Assembly (NCBI GenBank): GCA_024224295.1
Contig: JAAENN010000140.1
Location: 21,587-85,586 of the forward strand
From: Shimia sp.
GTDB lineage: Bacteria > Pseudomonadota > Alphaproteobacteria > Rhodobacterales > Rhodobacteraceae
DNA length: 64,000 nucleotides
Reading direction: 5' to 3'
How positions within the stretch are numbered: position 1 is the first letter of the stretch; each line of letters starts with the position of its first letter. The notes beneath the pieces are model-generated. The model worked only from the letters and a program-made list of their open reading frames with translations. It made no database searches and had not been told where the DNA came from. Both the position numbers and the translations under genes were made by a program. Shown piece by piece: positions 53,441 through 62,937 of this stretch.

Positions 53441-55024
53441 TCAGGCGGCGCGCAGGATTTCCAGGCGCGGGTCCTCTTCTGCGATGCCGACACCGGTTGC
53501 AAAGTCTTCTTCCATGATTTTCAGGATGGAGACGTCGCCCACAAAAATCTCGGAATAGGCCACTTCAAAGCCATTGCTATAGGTGTGGTTCACTACGTCC
53601 ACATCACCTTCGAGCCCTTCAGGGATGTTGATGGTCAGGTGGTTTCCGGTGAGCTGTTTGAGCACAGCGGGCCCTTGATCCATCGCGTCTTCGTGCAGGT
53701 TCAGCACAAGCGTGTCATTGCCTTCGCCGCCTTCCACATAGTGCCCCATGCCAAAGGTGATGGTGTCGTCGCCCTCGCCGCCAATCAGGGCGGTGTCGTT
53801 GTTCTGTGCAAGATCTGCGATCAGTACGTCGTCGCCTTCGCCGCCAAACAATTGTGTTACACCGTTGTTGGCCTCGGTCACCACGATACTGTCGTTGCCT
53901 TCGCCGCCGTAGATCAAGTGGCTTCCATCGGTGATTTCTACACTGTCGTCGCCGCCTTTCAGGACGGTTGCCGAGTTGTCGCTGAGCGTCAGGTCGTCAG
54001 CGTCATCGCTGCCTTCGGCTTGTGTCAAGCCAAAGACGCGGTGGGCATCGGCGTCGCCGGTGTCGGTTTCGTTGTACTGGCTGTCCGGGTCAAACATACT
54101 GGTAAGCTGCACATCGCTAGTGTCAAATTCTGACAGACCTTCCAAGCGCACGGTGCGGGTTTCGACATTGTCTTCGTTGAGCGGGTTGGTCCAGCTAAAG
54201 TGAACATCTACAAAGTCGCCTTCAGGATCCTCGGTCGTCGAGACTTCAGGCAATGGCAGTTCGTCGACATCGTCAAAGCTGGGCTTTGCGCCGATATCAA
54301 GCATGAGCACGTCTTCATCAGGATCAAAGTCCGTGATCGTAGCGATGATCTGGTTGTCCTCCTCATCGCCGTCTCGGATCGCTGTTGCGCCGTCTATGTC
54401 AAAGGCATAGACGTCCGCGCCTTCCCCGCCAGTCAGCACGTGGGCAACGGTCTCTTCCGGAAGGCCAGAGAGCGGCTTCATGATGAAAGTGTCGTTCCCA
54501 TCTCCTCCCTCGGCTGTGGCGGCGCCGTCATCCGCTTCATTGTTGTGCTTAAGGAAAAAGGTATCATCGCCGTCACCGCCGAAGCCGGAGGCTGCATCGG
54601 AGATGTGCATGTAGTCTTCCCCCTCGCCGCCAAAGCCTTCGGCCTCGCCGCCAAGCATAAAGACGTCGTTCCCTTCGCCTCCGAGGATCATGCCGTCGCC
54701 AAAGGATTTGAGCATGTCGTCTCCCGCGCCTGCGTCGATGTTCTCTTCGCCGCGCGCATAGAGCGTGTCGTCATCTTCTGTGCCGTAGAGTCCTGAAGCT
54801 GTATCTTGATCGTCCACTTGGGTCATAACCTCAACGGAGCCCGTGTCTGGAGACGGTTTAAAGTCATCCAAAAGATCGGTCGACACATCTTCGTCGTTCG
54901 TTTCCTCGCGGGTACCCTCTGGGTCATCGCCTTGCGAGCCATCCGCCGTTTCTTCAGGACCGACATCCACCAATGCTGTTGCTGCACCAATGCCAAGTAA
55001 CGACAGTAATAGTAATGGTCCCAT
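53441..55024 (-). CDS. Acidic RTX-type calcium-binding repeat protein
   Basis: 527 residues with a hydrophobic N-terminus (LLLLSLLGIGAATALV) and a very acidic body. About ten GGxG(x)D-type units (GGEGNDVFMLGG, GGDGDDTFFLK, GGDGNDTFIMK, GGEGDDVLIADL, GGEGNDTLVLNL) form two blocks, at about 110-215 and 360-440. A serralysin-like segment TITDFDPDEDVLMLDIGAKP lies between them. It is a common Roseobacter architecture for surface or secreted proteins. The hydrophobic start is unlike type I secretion substrates and could be a membrane anchor. Adhesion or calcium binding is the safest statement. Confidence 0.85.
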   Translation of the reverse strand: MGPLLLLSLLGIGAATALVDVGPEETADGSQGDDPEGTREETNDEDVSTDLLDDFKPSPDTGSVEVMTQVDDQDTASGLYGTEDDDTLYARGEENIDAGAGDDMLKSFGDGMILGGEGNDVFMLGGEAEGFGGEGEDYMHISDAASGFGGDGDDTFFLKHNNEADDGAATAEGGDGNDTFIMKPLSGLPEETVAHVLTGGEGADVYAFDIDGATAIRDGDEEDNQIIATITDFDPDEDVLMLDIGAKPSFDDVDELPLPEVSTTEDPEGDFVDVHFSWTNPLNEDNVETRTVRLEGLSEFDTSDVQLTSMFDPDSQYNETDTGDADAHRVFGLTQAEGSDDADDLTLSDNSATVLKGGDDSVEITDGSHLIYGGEGNDSIVVTEANNGVTQLFGGEGDDVLIADLAQNNDTALIGGEGDDTITFGMGHYVEGGEGNDTLVLNLHEDAMDQGPAVLKQLTGNHLTINIPEGLEGDVDVVNHTYSNGFEVAYSEIFVGDVSILKIMEEDFATGVGIAEEDPRLEILRAA

Positions 55025-55271
55025 AATCTTCCCACACTTAGAATCAGGTCTAAATCCCCAAGTTGCAGTAGGTCGAATGTGGGTTGAGAAAGTATTGATA
55101 TCATCCGTGTGCGGGGCGGCGGTTTATGTGAATTGAAAATCAAAACTTGAGAAAATTGTCGCCACGTCAGGTTTTTGTCAGGTTCATTTTCTAGGTGGGA
55201 TTCGACAAAAACGGATGTTTGCGAAACACTTTTTGCCCTAGAGTTAACAGGCAAAGGGTCGCACTCGGCGC

Positions 55272-55293
55272 AAAGCCTTGAAAAACAGGCTTT
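55272..55293 (+). terminator. Hairpin in the atp upstream region
   Basis: AAAGCCT (55272-55278) pairs exactly with AGGCTTT (55287-55293) around eight bases, followed by TCGC rather than a T-run. It is either a terminator-like remnant or part of the atp 5' leader. Confidence 0.4.
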
Positions 55294-55408
55294 TCGCAAC
55301 ACGCACGTTTACATCAAACAATGTTGCTAGCTGAGCAAGCCTCTGTTACACCCGCGACGGATTTTAACGCCTCGTTAGTCCCGAGGTAATGAAACGTCCT
55401 TACGCGAT

Positions 55409-55424
55409 GCATACAATTGTATGC
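55409..55424. promoter_or_regulatory. Perfect 16-bp palindrome upstream of atpH
   Basis: GCATACAATTGTATGC is exactly self-complementary and ends 32 bp before the GTG start of atpH. As DNA it looks like the operator of a dimeric regulator. As RNA it would form a 6-bp stem with an AAUU loop just ahead of the ribosome site. Either could tune atp operon expression. Confidence 0.6.
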
Positions 55425-55456
55425 CGAGCGTGAGGCAAGCAAGCGGAAGGGTGGAC

Positions 55457-56017
55457 GTGTCCGAACCAGCTTCGATCTCCTCCGGCATTGCAGAACGCTA
55501 TGCCGCAGCGGTCTTTGAGATCGCACAAGAGAACAATGCGCTGAGCGAATTGGAAACCAGCATCGATGGTCTGGGCGCGGCACTTGCCGACAGCGCCGAG
55601 CTTGTTGATCTGATCAATTCGCCACTGATCAGCCGCGAAGAACAAGGTGCTGCGATTTCCGCAGTGGCAAAGAAAATGGGTGTGCAGGACGTTCTTGTAA
55701 ACGTGCTGGGCCTAATGGCTGAAAAACGCCGCCTGTTTGTTCTGCCACAGCTGATCGAACAGCTGCAGGCAATGATTGCCGAGAACAAAGGCGAAGTGAC
55801 CGCAGATGTCACCACCGCCAAAGCTTTGACCAAAACCCAGAGCGAAAAGCTAGCCAAAACGCTAGCCGCACGCGTGGGAAAAGACGTCAAAATCAACGCG
55901 ACCGTCGACGAGAGCCTCGTGGGCGGTCTTGTAGTTAAAGTGGGCTCGAAGATGATCGACACGTCGATCCGCTCCAAGCTTGCTTCCCTCCAGAATGCAA
56001 TGAAAGAGGTCGGATAA
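55457..56017 (+). CDS. atpH: ATP synthase F1 delta subunit
   Basis: 186 residues of the peripheral stalk of F1Fo ATP synthase, linking F1 to the b subunits. The N-terminal six-helix domain has [20 protein letters not shown] (about 10-29). The C-terminal signature [20 protein letters not shown] leads to [14 protein letters not shown] use the GTG at 55457 preceded by GGAAGGG; the GTG at 55451 and an ATG at 55421 are less likely. First gene of atpHAGDC; the Fo genes are elsewhere, as is usual in this order. Overlaps atpA by one base. Confidence 0.95.
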   Translation: MSEPASISSGIAERYAAAVFEIAQENNALSELETSIDGLGAALADSAELVDLINSPLISREEQGAAISAVAKKMGVQDVLVNVLGLMAEKRRLFVLPQLIEQLQAMIAENKGEVTADVTTAKALTKTQSEKLAKTLAARVGKDVKINATVDESLVGGLVVKVGSKMIDTSIRSKLASLQNAMKEVG

Positions 56018-57555
56018 TGGGTATCCAAGCAGCCGAAATCTCTGCGATCCTTAAGGAGCAGATTAAAAACTTTGGCCAAGAGGCTGAAGTGGCCGAGGTC
56101 GGCCGTGTGCTTTCCGTCGGTGACGGTATTGCGCGCGTCTACGGTCTGGACAATGTTCAAGCCGGTGAGATGGTTGAATTCCCTGGTGGTATTCAAGGCA
56201 TGGCGCTGAACCTTGAGAACGACAACGTTGGTGTCGTTATCTTCGGTTCTGACCGTGACATCAAAGAAGGCGACACCGTTAAGCGCACCAACTCTATCGT
56301 GGACGTGCCAATCGGTGATGGCCTGCTGGGCCGCGTTGTTGATGGTCTGGGCAACCCGCTGGACGGCAAAGGTCCAATCAAAGCGGACAAGCGCGGCGTT
56401 GCAGACGTTAAAGCGCCTGGCATCATCCCACGTAAATCCGTTCACGAGCCAATGGCCACCGGCCTGAAGTCCGTTGACGCGATGATCCCAATCGGCCGTG
56501 GCCAGCGTGAGCTGATCATTGGTGACCGTCAGACAGGTAAGTCTGCTGTGGCTCTGGACGCGATCCTGAACCAGAAGTCTTACAACGAAGCTGCCGGTGA
56601 CGACGAAAGCAAAAAACTGTACTGTGTGTACGTTGCGGTTGGTCAGAAACGTTCGACCGTTGCGCAGCTGGTGAAGAAGTTGGAAGAGTCCGGCGCAATG
56701 GAGTATTCCATTGTTGTTGCAGCGACCGCTTCCGAGCCTGCGCCTCTGCAGTTCCTCGCACCTTACGCCGCGACCGCGATGGCAGAATACTTCCGTGACA
56801 ACGGCAAGCACGCGCTGATCATCTATGATGACCTGTCCAAGCAAGCTGTTGCTTACCGTCAGATGTCCCTGCTGCTGCGCCGCCCACCAGGCCGTGAAGC
56901 GTACCCAGGTGACGTTTTCTACCTTCACTCCCGTCTGCTTGAGCGTTCCGCGAAGCTGAACGAAGACTTCGGTGCTGGCTCGCTGACTGCGCTGCCAATC
57001 ATTGAAACCCAGGGTGGCGACGTTTCCGCGTTTATTCCAACCAACGTGATCTCCATCACCGACGGTCAGATCTTCCTGGAAACCGAACTGTTCTACCAAG
57101 GTATCCGTCCTGCTGTGAACACCGGTCTGTCGGTTTCCCGTGTGGGTTCCTCGGCTCAGACAAAAGCGATGTCTTCGGTTGCTGGCCCGGTTAAGCTGTC
57201 TCTGGCTCAGTACCGCGAAATGGCTGCGTTTGCGCAGTTTGGTTCCGACCTTGACGCCGCAACTCAGCAGCTGCTGAACCGTGGTGCACGTCTGACCGAG
57301 CTGATGAAGCAACCGCAGTACTCCCCGCTGACCAACGCGGAAATCGTCTGCGTTATCTTCGCGGGTGTGAACGGCTACCTCGACAAAATCGAGCTGAGCA
57401 ACGTTGCACGCTTCGAAGAAGGTCTGTTGAACTTCCTGCGCAGCCAGAAGGCCGACCTGTTGGCTTGGATCACCGACGAAGATCCTAAGATCAAAGGTGA
57501 CGCCGCAGACAAAGTGAAAGCCGCGCTGGACGAATTCGCAGCTGACTTTTCATAA
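56017..57555 (+). CDS. atpA: ATP synthase F1 alpha subunit
   Basis: 512-residue non-catalytic nucleotide-binding subunit of F1. Walker [16 protein letters not shown] (about 169-183), the arginine-finger region [17 protein letters not shown] (about 365-381) and the signature [20 protein letters not shown] are intact. It starts within the atpH stop (TAATG) and is followed by atpG after 12 bp. Confidence 0.98.
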   Translation: MGIQAAEISAILKEQIKNFGQEAEVAEVGRVLSVGDGIARVYGLDNVQAGEMVEFPGGIQGMALNLENDNVGVVIFGSDRDIKEGDTVKRTNSIVDVPIGDGLLGRVVDGLGNPLDGKGPIKADKRGVADVKAPGIIPRKSVHEPMATGLKSVDAMIPIGRGQRELIIGDRQTGKSAVALDAILNQKSYNEAAGDDESKKLYCVYVAVGQKRSTVAQLVKKLEESGAMEYSIVVAATASEPAPLQFLAPYAATAMAEYFRDNGKHALIIYDDLSKQAVAYRQMSLLLRRPPGREAYPGDVFYLHSRLLERSAKLNEDFGAGSLTALPIIETQGGDVSAFIPTNVISITDGQIFLETELFYQGIRPAVNTGLSVSRVGSSAQTKAMSSVAGPVKLSLAQYREMAAFAQFGSDLDAATQQLLNRGARLTELMKQPQYSPLTNAEIVCVIFAGVNGYLDKIELSNVARFEEGLLNFLRSQKADLLAWITDEDPKIKGDAADKVKAALDEFAADFS

Positions 57556-57567
57556 GGGGTTCGGACA

Positions 57568-59881
<2,314 letters not shown>

Positions 59882-59901
59882 GCGTTGTCGATTTGAAATG
59901 C

Positions 59902-59948
59902 CTCGCCTGGCGCTGCCTGAAATCATAGATTTCAACGCGCCAGACGAG
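59902..59948 (+). other. Long imperfect hairpin between atpD and atpC
   Basis: Three stacked stems: CTCG (59902-59905) with CGAG (59945-59948), CTGGCGC (59907-59913) with GCGCCAG (59937-59943), and TGAAATC (59918-59924) with GATTTCA (59928-59934). They are separated by small internal loops and close on ATA. The 18 base pairs lack a following T-run, so it is not a terminator. It probably affects mRNA processing or atpC expression. Confidence 0.8.
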
Positions 59949-59991
59949 ACAGTCACTTTCAAGAAATCGAAACGCTAATAGGAGGCCCGAA

Positions 59992-60387
59992 ATGGCAAAC
60001 GTGATGCAATTTGATCTGGTTAGCCCTGAGCGCAGCTTGGCTTCGCTTGAGGCAACCGCCGTGAAGATCCCTGGCGCGGAAGGTGACTTGACCGCCATGC
60101 CAGGCCACTCTCCCCTGCTGACCTCGCTGCGCCCTGGCGTGGTGCGTGTTCAGACTGCGGATGGTGAGAAGGATTTTGTTGTGACCCGCGGCTTTGCGGA
60201 CATCACTGCGGAATCCATCTCGGTGATCGCAGAGCATGCGCACAAAGGCGAAGACATGACCAAAGCAGACCTTGAGGACGTTATTGCTGACGCCCGTAAA
60301 GCTGCGGCGGAAGCGCCTGAAGAGCACAAGGACGGCGCAGAGAAATTTGTCGCAGACCTTGAGCACCTGATGCACGACATGGTCTGA
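59992..60387 (+). CDS. atpC: ATP synthase F1 epsilon subunit
   Basis: 131-residue subunit of the central stalk, regulating ATP hydrolysis. The beta-sandwich domain (about 1-85) includes FDLVSPERSLASLEATAVKI, GAEGDLTAMPGHSPLLTSLR and VTRGFADITAESISVIAEHA. A short helical tail follows (about 95-131). AGGAGG precedes the ATG. Last gene of the operon, followed by a strong terminator. Confidence 0.97.
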   Translation: MANVMQFDLVSPERSLASLEATAVKIPGAEGDLTAMPGHSPLLTSLRPGVVRVQTADGEKDFVVTRGFADITAESISVIAEHAHKGEDMTKADLEDVIADARKAAAEAPEEHKDGAEKFVADLEHLMHDMV

Positions 60388-60412
60388 TCCCACGCGGATC
60401 TTAAAGTTTAAG

Positions 60413-60438
60413 AGGCCCCGCCGACACAGGCGGGGCCT
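60413..60438 (+). terminator. Terminator of the atp operon
   Basis: AGGCCCCGCC pairs exactly with GGCGGGGCCT around GACACA, followed by TTTTGCG. It is located 25 bp after the atpC stop. Confidence 0.9.
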
Positions 60439-60501
60439 TTTGCGTTTGTCCGCTCGAAAAGGTCTTGAAAGCGACGCATTTGCCTTTCAGATTGGCCAGC
60501 G

Positions 60502-60855
60502 ATGAAACGGATACGAAATAACTACGTCGGAGTAGATCAGGGAGATGAAGCCCTGTTTTCAGACTTCGAGACCGACGGCGACATGTGGACCGGAAACGGG
60601 ACGCGCGAACGTCGTAAGCTGATTAAATTCTCCGCCAAATACCGCGTCCCTCCCACGGTTCAAGTGAGTCTGTCGCTGTGGGATATGGATGCTCAGGCCA
60701 ATATCAGGGCCGAAGTGGTGGCTGAAGAGGTGACCAATCTCGGATTCCATCTGGTGTTTCGCACCTGGGGCGACAGCCGCGTCGCACGGGTGCGCATGTC
60801 CTGGCTGGCGATTGGCGAATTGGCTTTTGCCGACGACTGGGTGATTGAGGACTAA
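60502..60855 (+). CDS. H-type lectin domain protein
   Basis: 117 residues, no signal peptide. The beta-sandwich core reads LIKFSAKYRVPPTVQVSLSL (about 40-59), with NLGFHLVFRTWGDSRVARVRMSW towards the C-terminus. The pattern matches the H-type lectin family (PF09458, related to Dictyostelium discoidin and snail agglutinin). The family is usual beside atpC in Rhodobacterales. Because no export signal is seen, a cytoplasmic role is likely. The ligand is unknown. Confidence 0.8.
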   Translation: MKRIRNNYVGVDQGDEALFSDFETDGDMWTGNGTRERRKLIKFSAKYRVPPTVQVSLSLWDMDAQANIRAEVVAEEVTNLGFHLVFRTWGDSRVARVRMSWLAIGELAFADDWVIED

Positions 60856-60877
60856 CGTTCCGTGTTTCCTACAATAG

Positions 60878-60910
60878 AAAACGCCCTGCCGGAGGACTGC
60901 AGGGCGTTTT
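60878..60910. terminator. Terminator between the lectin and ABC ATPase genes
   Basis: AAAACGCCCTGC pairs perfectly with GCAGGGCGTTTT around nine bases. It has A- and T-rich ends on both sides, fitting bidirectional termination of the convergent lectin and ABC genes. Confidence 0.88.
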
Positions 60911-60940
60911 GTGTTTGAACTGACCTGAGTGGTGGTGGGA

Positions 60941-61999
60941 TCAGCGCAAACGCAATCCGGTTTCAGGATCAAACAGATAGAGGCGCTTGGTCGGGATCGA
61001 GAGACCCACAGTTTCGCCTTCGGAGCTGCGGGTGTCGCCCCGCTCTTCGACAATTAGACGTGTGCCATCTTGTGCAGCGAGATAACAGTAGGACACACCG
61101 CCTAACGCTTCGGTCAGGTCAATCGTCAGCGCATCTGAACTGTTGTCCAGTTCGATATGCTCGGGGCGTGCCCCAACGGTGACTTTGGAGAGCCCGTCTG
61201 GCAGGGGAATAGGGCTTGCTTGGGGGGCAGAAAACGCCGGGTGCATGAGCTTCCCGCCCAACACATCGCATTCCAGGAAATTCATCGAAGGAGACCCTAT
61301 GAAACCGGCAACAAAGCGGTTGTCTGGATTGCGGTAGAGATCAAGCGGCGCGCCCACTTGCTCAACACGGCCATCGCGCAGCACCACAATTTTGTCTGCC
61401 ATGGTCATGGCTTCGACCTGATCGTGGGTCACATAGATCATGGTGGCGCCAATTTCCTGGTGCAAGCGGGCGATTTCTACGCGCATGTCGACGCGCAGTT
61501 CGGCGTCGAGGTTGGACAGTGGCTCGTCAAACAGGAAGACTTCGGGGCCACGGACAATGGCTCGGCCAATAGCCACACGTTGCCGCTGACCACCGGAGAG
61601 CGCTTTCGGTTTGCGCTTGAGGTACTGGTCAAGCTTCAAAATCGAAGAGGCTTTTTGCACCTTTTCTTCAATTTCTGCTTTGGGGTGACCGTTCATGCGC
61701 AGGCCAAAACCCATGTTCTCCGCCACCGTCATATGCGGGTAGAGCGCGTAGGTTTGGAACACCATCGCCACGCCACGTTTGGCCGGGTCCACATGGGTCA
61801 CGTCCCGTTGGCCAATGTTGATTTGGCCGTCGGTGGTCTCTTCAAGGCCCGCAATCATGCGCAATAGGGTGGATTTACCGCAGCCTGATGGGCCGACAAA
61901 TACGCAGAATTCGCCGTCTTCGATCTCCAGGTCAATGCCATGAATGACCTGCGTTTCACCGTATTTTTTAATGGCACCTTGAAGGGTTACACCCGTCAT
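60941..61999 (-). CDS. ABC transporter ATPase, MalK/UgpC type
   Basis: 352 residues, powering uptake of a sugar, polyol or glycerol-phosphate-like substrate. Walker A GPSGCGKSTLLRM (about 37-49), signature LSGGQRQRVAIGRAI (about 133-147), Walker B VFLFDEPLSNLDA, and a C-terminal MOP/TOBE regulatory domain (about 235-352) are seen. The ATG at 61997-61999 overlaps the IclR stop by 4 bp (ATGA). The binding protein is divergent on the other side of the IclR gene. Confidence 0.92.
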   Translation of the reverse strand: MTGVTLQGAIKKYGETQVIHGIDLEIEDGEFCVFVGPSGCGKSTLLRMIAGLEETTDGQINIGQRDVTHVDPAKRGVAMVFQTYALYPHMTVAENMGFGLRMNGHPKAEIEEKVQKASSILKLDQYLKRKPKALSGGQRQRVAIGRAIVRGPEVFLFDEPLSNLDAELRVDMRVEIARLHQEIGATMIYVTHDQVEAMTMADKIVVLRDGRVEQVGAPLDLYRNPDNRFVAGFIGSPSMNFLECDVLGGKLMHPAFSAPQASPIPLPDGLSKVTVGARPEHIELDNSSDALTIDLTEALGGVSYCYLAAQDGTRLIVEERGDTRSSEGETVGLSIPTKRLYLFDPETGLRLR

Positions 62000-62790
62000 G
62001 TTGTTTCTACCTTTTGTTGTCGCGTTTCCGGGAAGCGCCAGGCCTCCGCCTCTTCGCCAATGCGTTTTGCTGTTTCCAAGACGCGGGGGGCGAGGTTTTC
62101 GAGTTGGTCTAAGGATGTGCGGCTTGTTGGGCCGGTCACAGAGAGGGCGCCAAGCATCCGACCGCCATTGGTCAGGATCGGCACCGCAATACAAACGATG
62201 CCGGGTTCATGCTCTTCGCGGTCAAAGGCGTAGCCACGCGCGCGAATGGCCGTCAGCTCTTCCCGTAGGCTTTCCGGGGAATCCAGTGTGCTAGGTGTGA
62301 AGCGGTGAAAGCTCTGTTGTGCGATGGCGCGGTCCAAAACGGCACCCTCCACAAATGCCAGCATGGCTTTGCCCACACCCGTACAATAGGCGGGGCCTAC
62401 TTTGCCCGCTTGAGAATACATTTCCACCGGCTTGGCAGCGTTGCGTTTGTCTACGTACAGAACTTGAGAGGCGTCTAGTTGCGCAAGGTGCACTGTTTCG
62501 CCGGTGTCTGCAGACAGTTGATCCAAATAGGGGCGGGCGATTGGGGCCAGAGAGCTTGTTGTCCAGGCCGCGTGTGCCAGTCGGACCAGGCGCATGCCCA
62601 TGGCGTAAGTCTGACGTTCGGGTTCGTAAGACAGCATGCCTTGATTGGTCAGGGTCTGCAGGAATCGGTACAGCGTCGCCTTGGGGTAAGGACTTTTTTC
62701 CTGCAATTCGCCAAAGCGTACCGGTCGCTCAAAAGCAGCAACTTGTTCAAGCACATCAAGGGCTTTGCCGACGGTTCCGTCACCAGACAT
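61996..62790 (-). CDS. IclR-family transcription regulator
   Basis: 264 residues. The N-terminal winged helix (about 5-70) reads VGKALDVLEQVAAFERPVRF and KATLYRFLQTLTNQGMLSYE. The effector domain (about 85-250) has YCTGVGKAMLAFV and the C-terminal motif CIAVPILTNGGRMLGALSVTG. It is translationally coupled to the ABC ATPase and divergent from the substrate-binding protein, so it probably controls the transporter in response to its substrate or a metabolite. Confidence 0.92.
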   Translation of the reverse strand: MSGDGTVGKALDVLEQVAAFERPVRFGELQEKSPYPKATLYRFLQTLTNQGMLSYEPERQTYAMGMRLVRLAHAAWTTSSLAPIARPYLDQLSADTGETVHLAQLDASQVLYVDKRNAAKPVEMYSQAGKVGPAYCTGVGKAMLAFVEGAVLDRAIAQQSFHRFTPSTLDSPESLREELTAIRARGYAFDREEHEPGIVCIAVPILTNGGRMLGALSVTGPTSRTSLDQLENLAPRVLETAKRIGEEAEAWRFPETRQQKVETT

Positions 62791-62810
62791 GTGGTTTTTA
62801 TCTCCTCCAT

Positions 62811-62835
62811 AGATTCCATCAGCCGTTAGGAATCT
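62811..62835. promoter_or_regulatory. Inverted repeat, probable IclR operator
   Basis: AGATTCC and GGAATCT are exact reverse complements separated by 11 bases. They lie between the IclR start (62790) and the binding-protein gene, next to a TTGACA box. The layout suggests an operator for the divergent promoters. Confidence 0.55.
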
Positions 62836-62836
62836 G

Positions 62837-62865
62837 TTGACAACCTAGACGACTCTGTGTGTAGA
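62837..62865 (+). promoter_or_regulatory. Candidate promoter of the binding-protein gene
   Basis: TTGACA at 62837-62842 is followed after 17 bases by TGTAGA at 62860-62865. The -35 is a perfect sigma-70 match and the -10 is weak. It lies 2 bp after the inverted repeat, so a bound regulator could contact or block the polymerase. Confidence 0.5.
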
Positions 62866-62937
62866 TTTCAATATGTAAAACATGGTTTCAAATAATGGGA
62901 CTGAAAATTGCATAATTTTGGAGACAGGGAGGAACAA

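Larger units (their letters stand above)
55025..55456 (+). other. Leader and promoter region of the atp operon
   Basis: 432 bp between the RTX gene start and atpH, with no supported gene. It holds the divergent promoters, a hairpin at 55272-55293 (AAAGCCT and AGGCTTT), a short CCTCG/CGAGG hairpin at 55370-55386 and the 16-bp palindrome at 55409-55424. Confidence 0.6.

Noticed and set aside
55498-57312. 604-codon open frame on the minus strand across atpH and atpA
   Set aside because: It is fully antisense to two strongly conserved ATP synthase genes and its product has low-complexity features of a frame shadow. The same holds for the long antisense frames over atpG and atpD.
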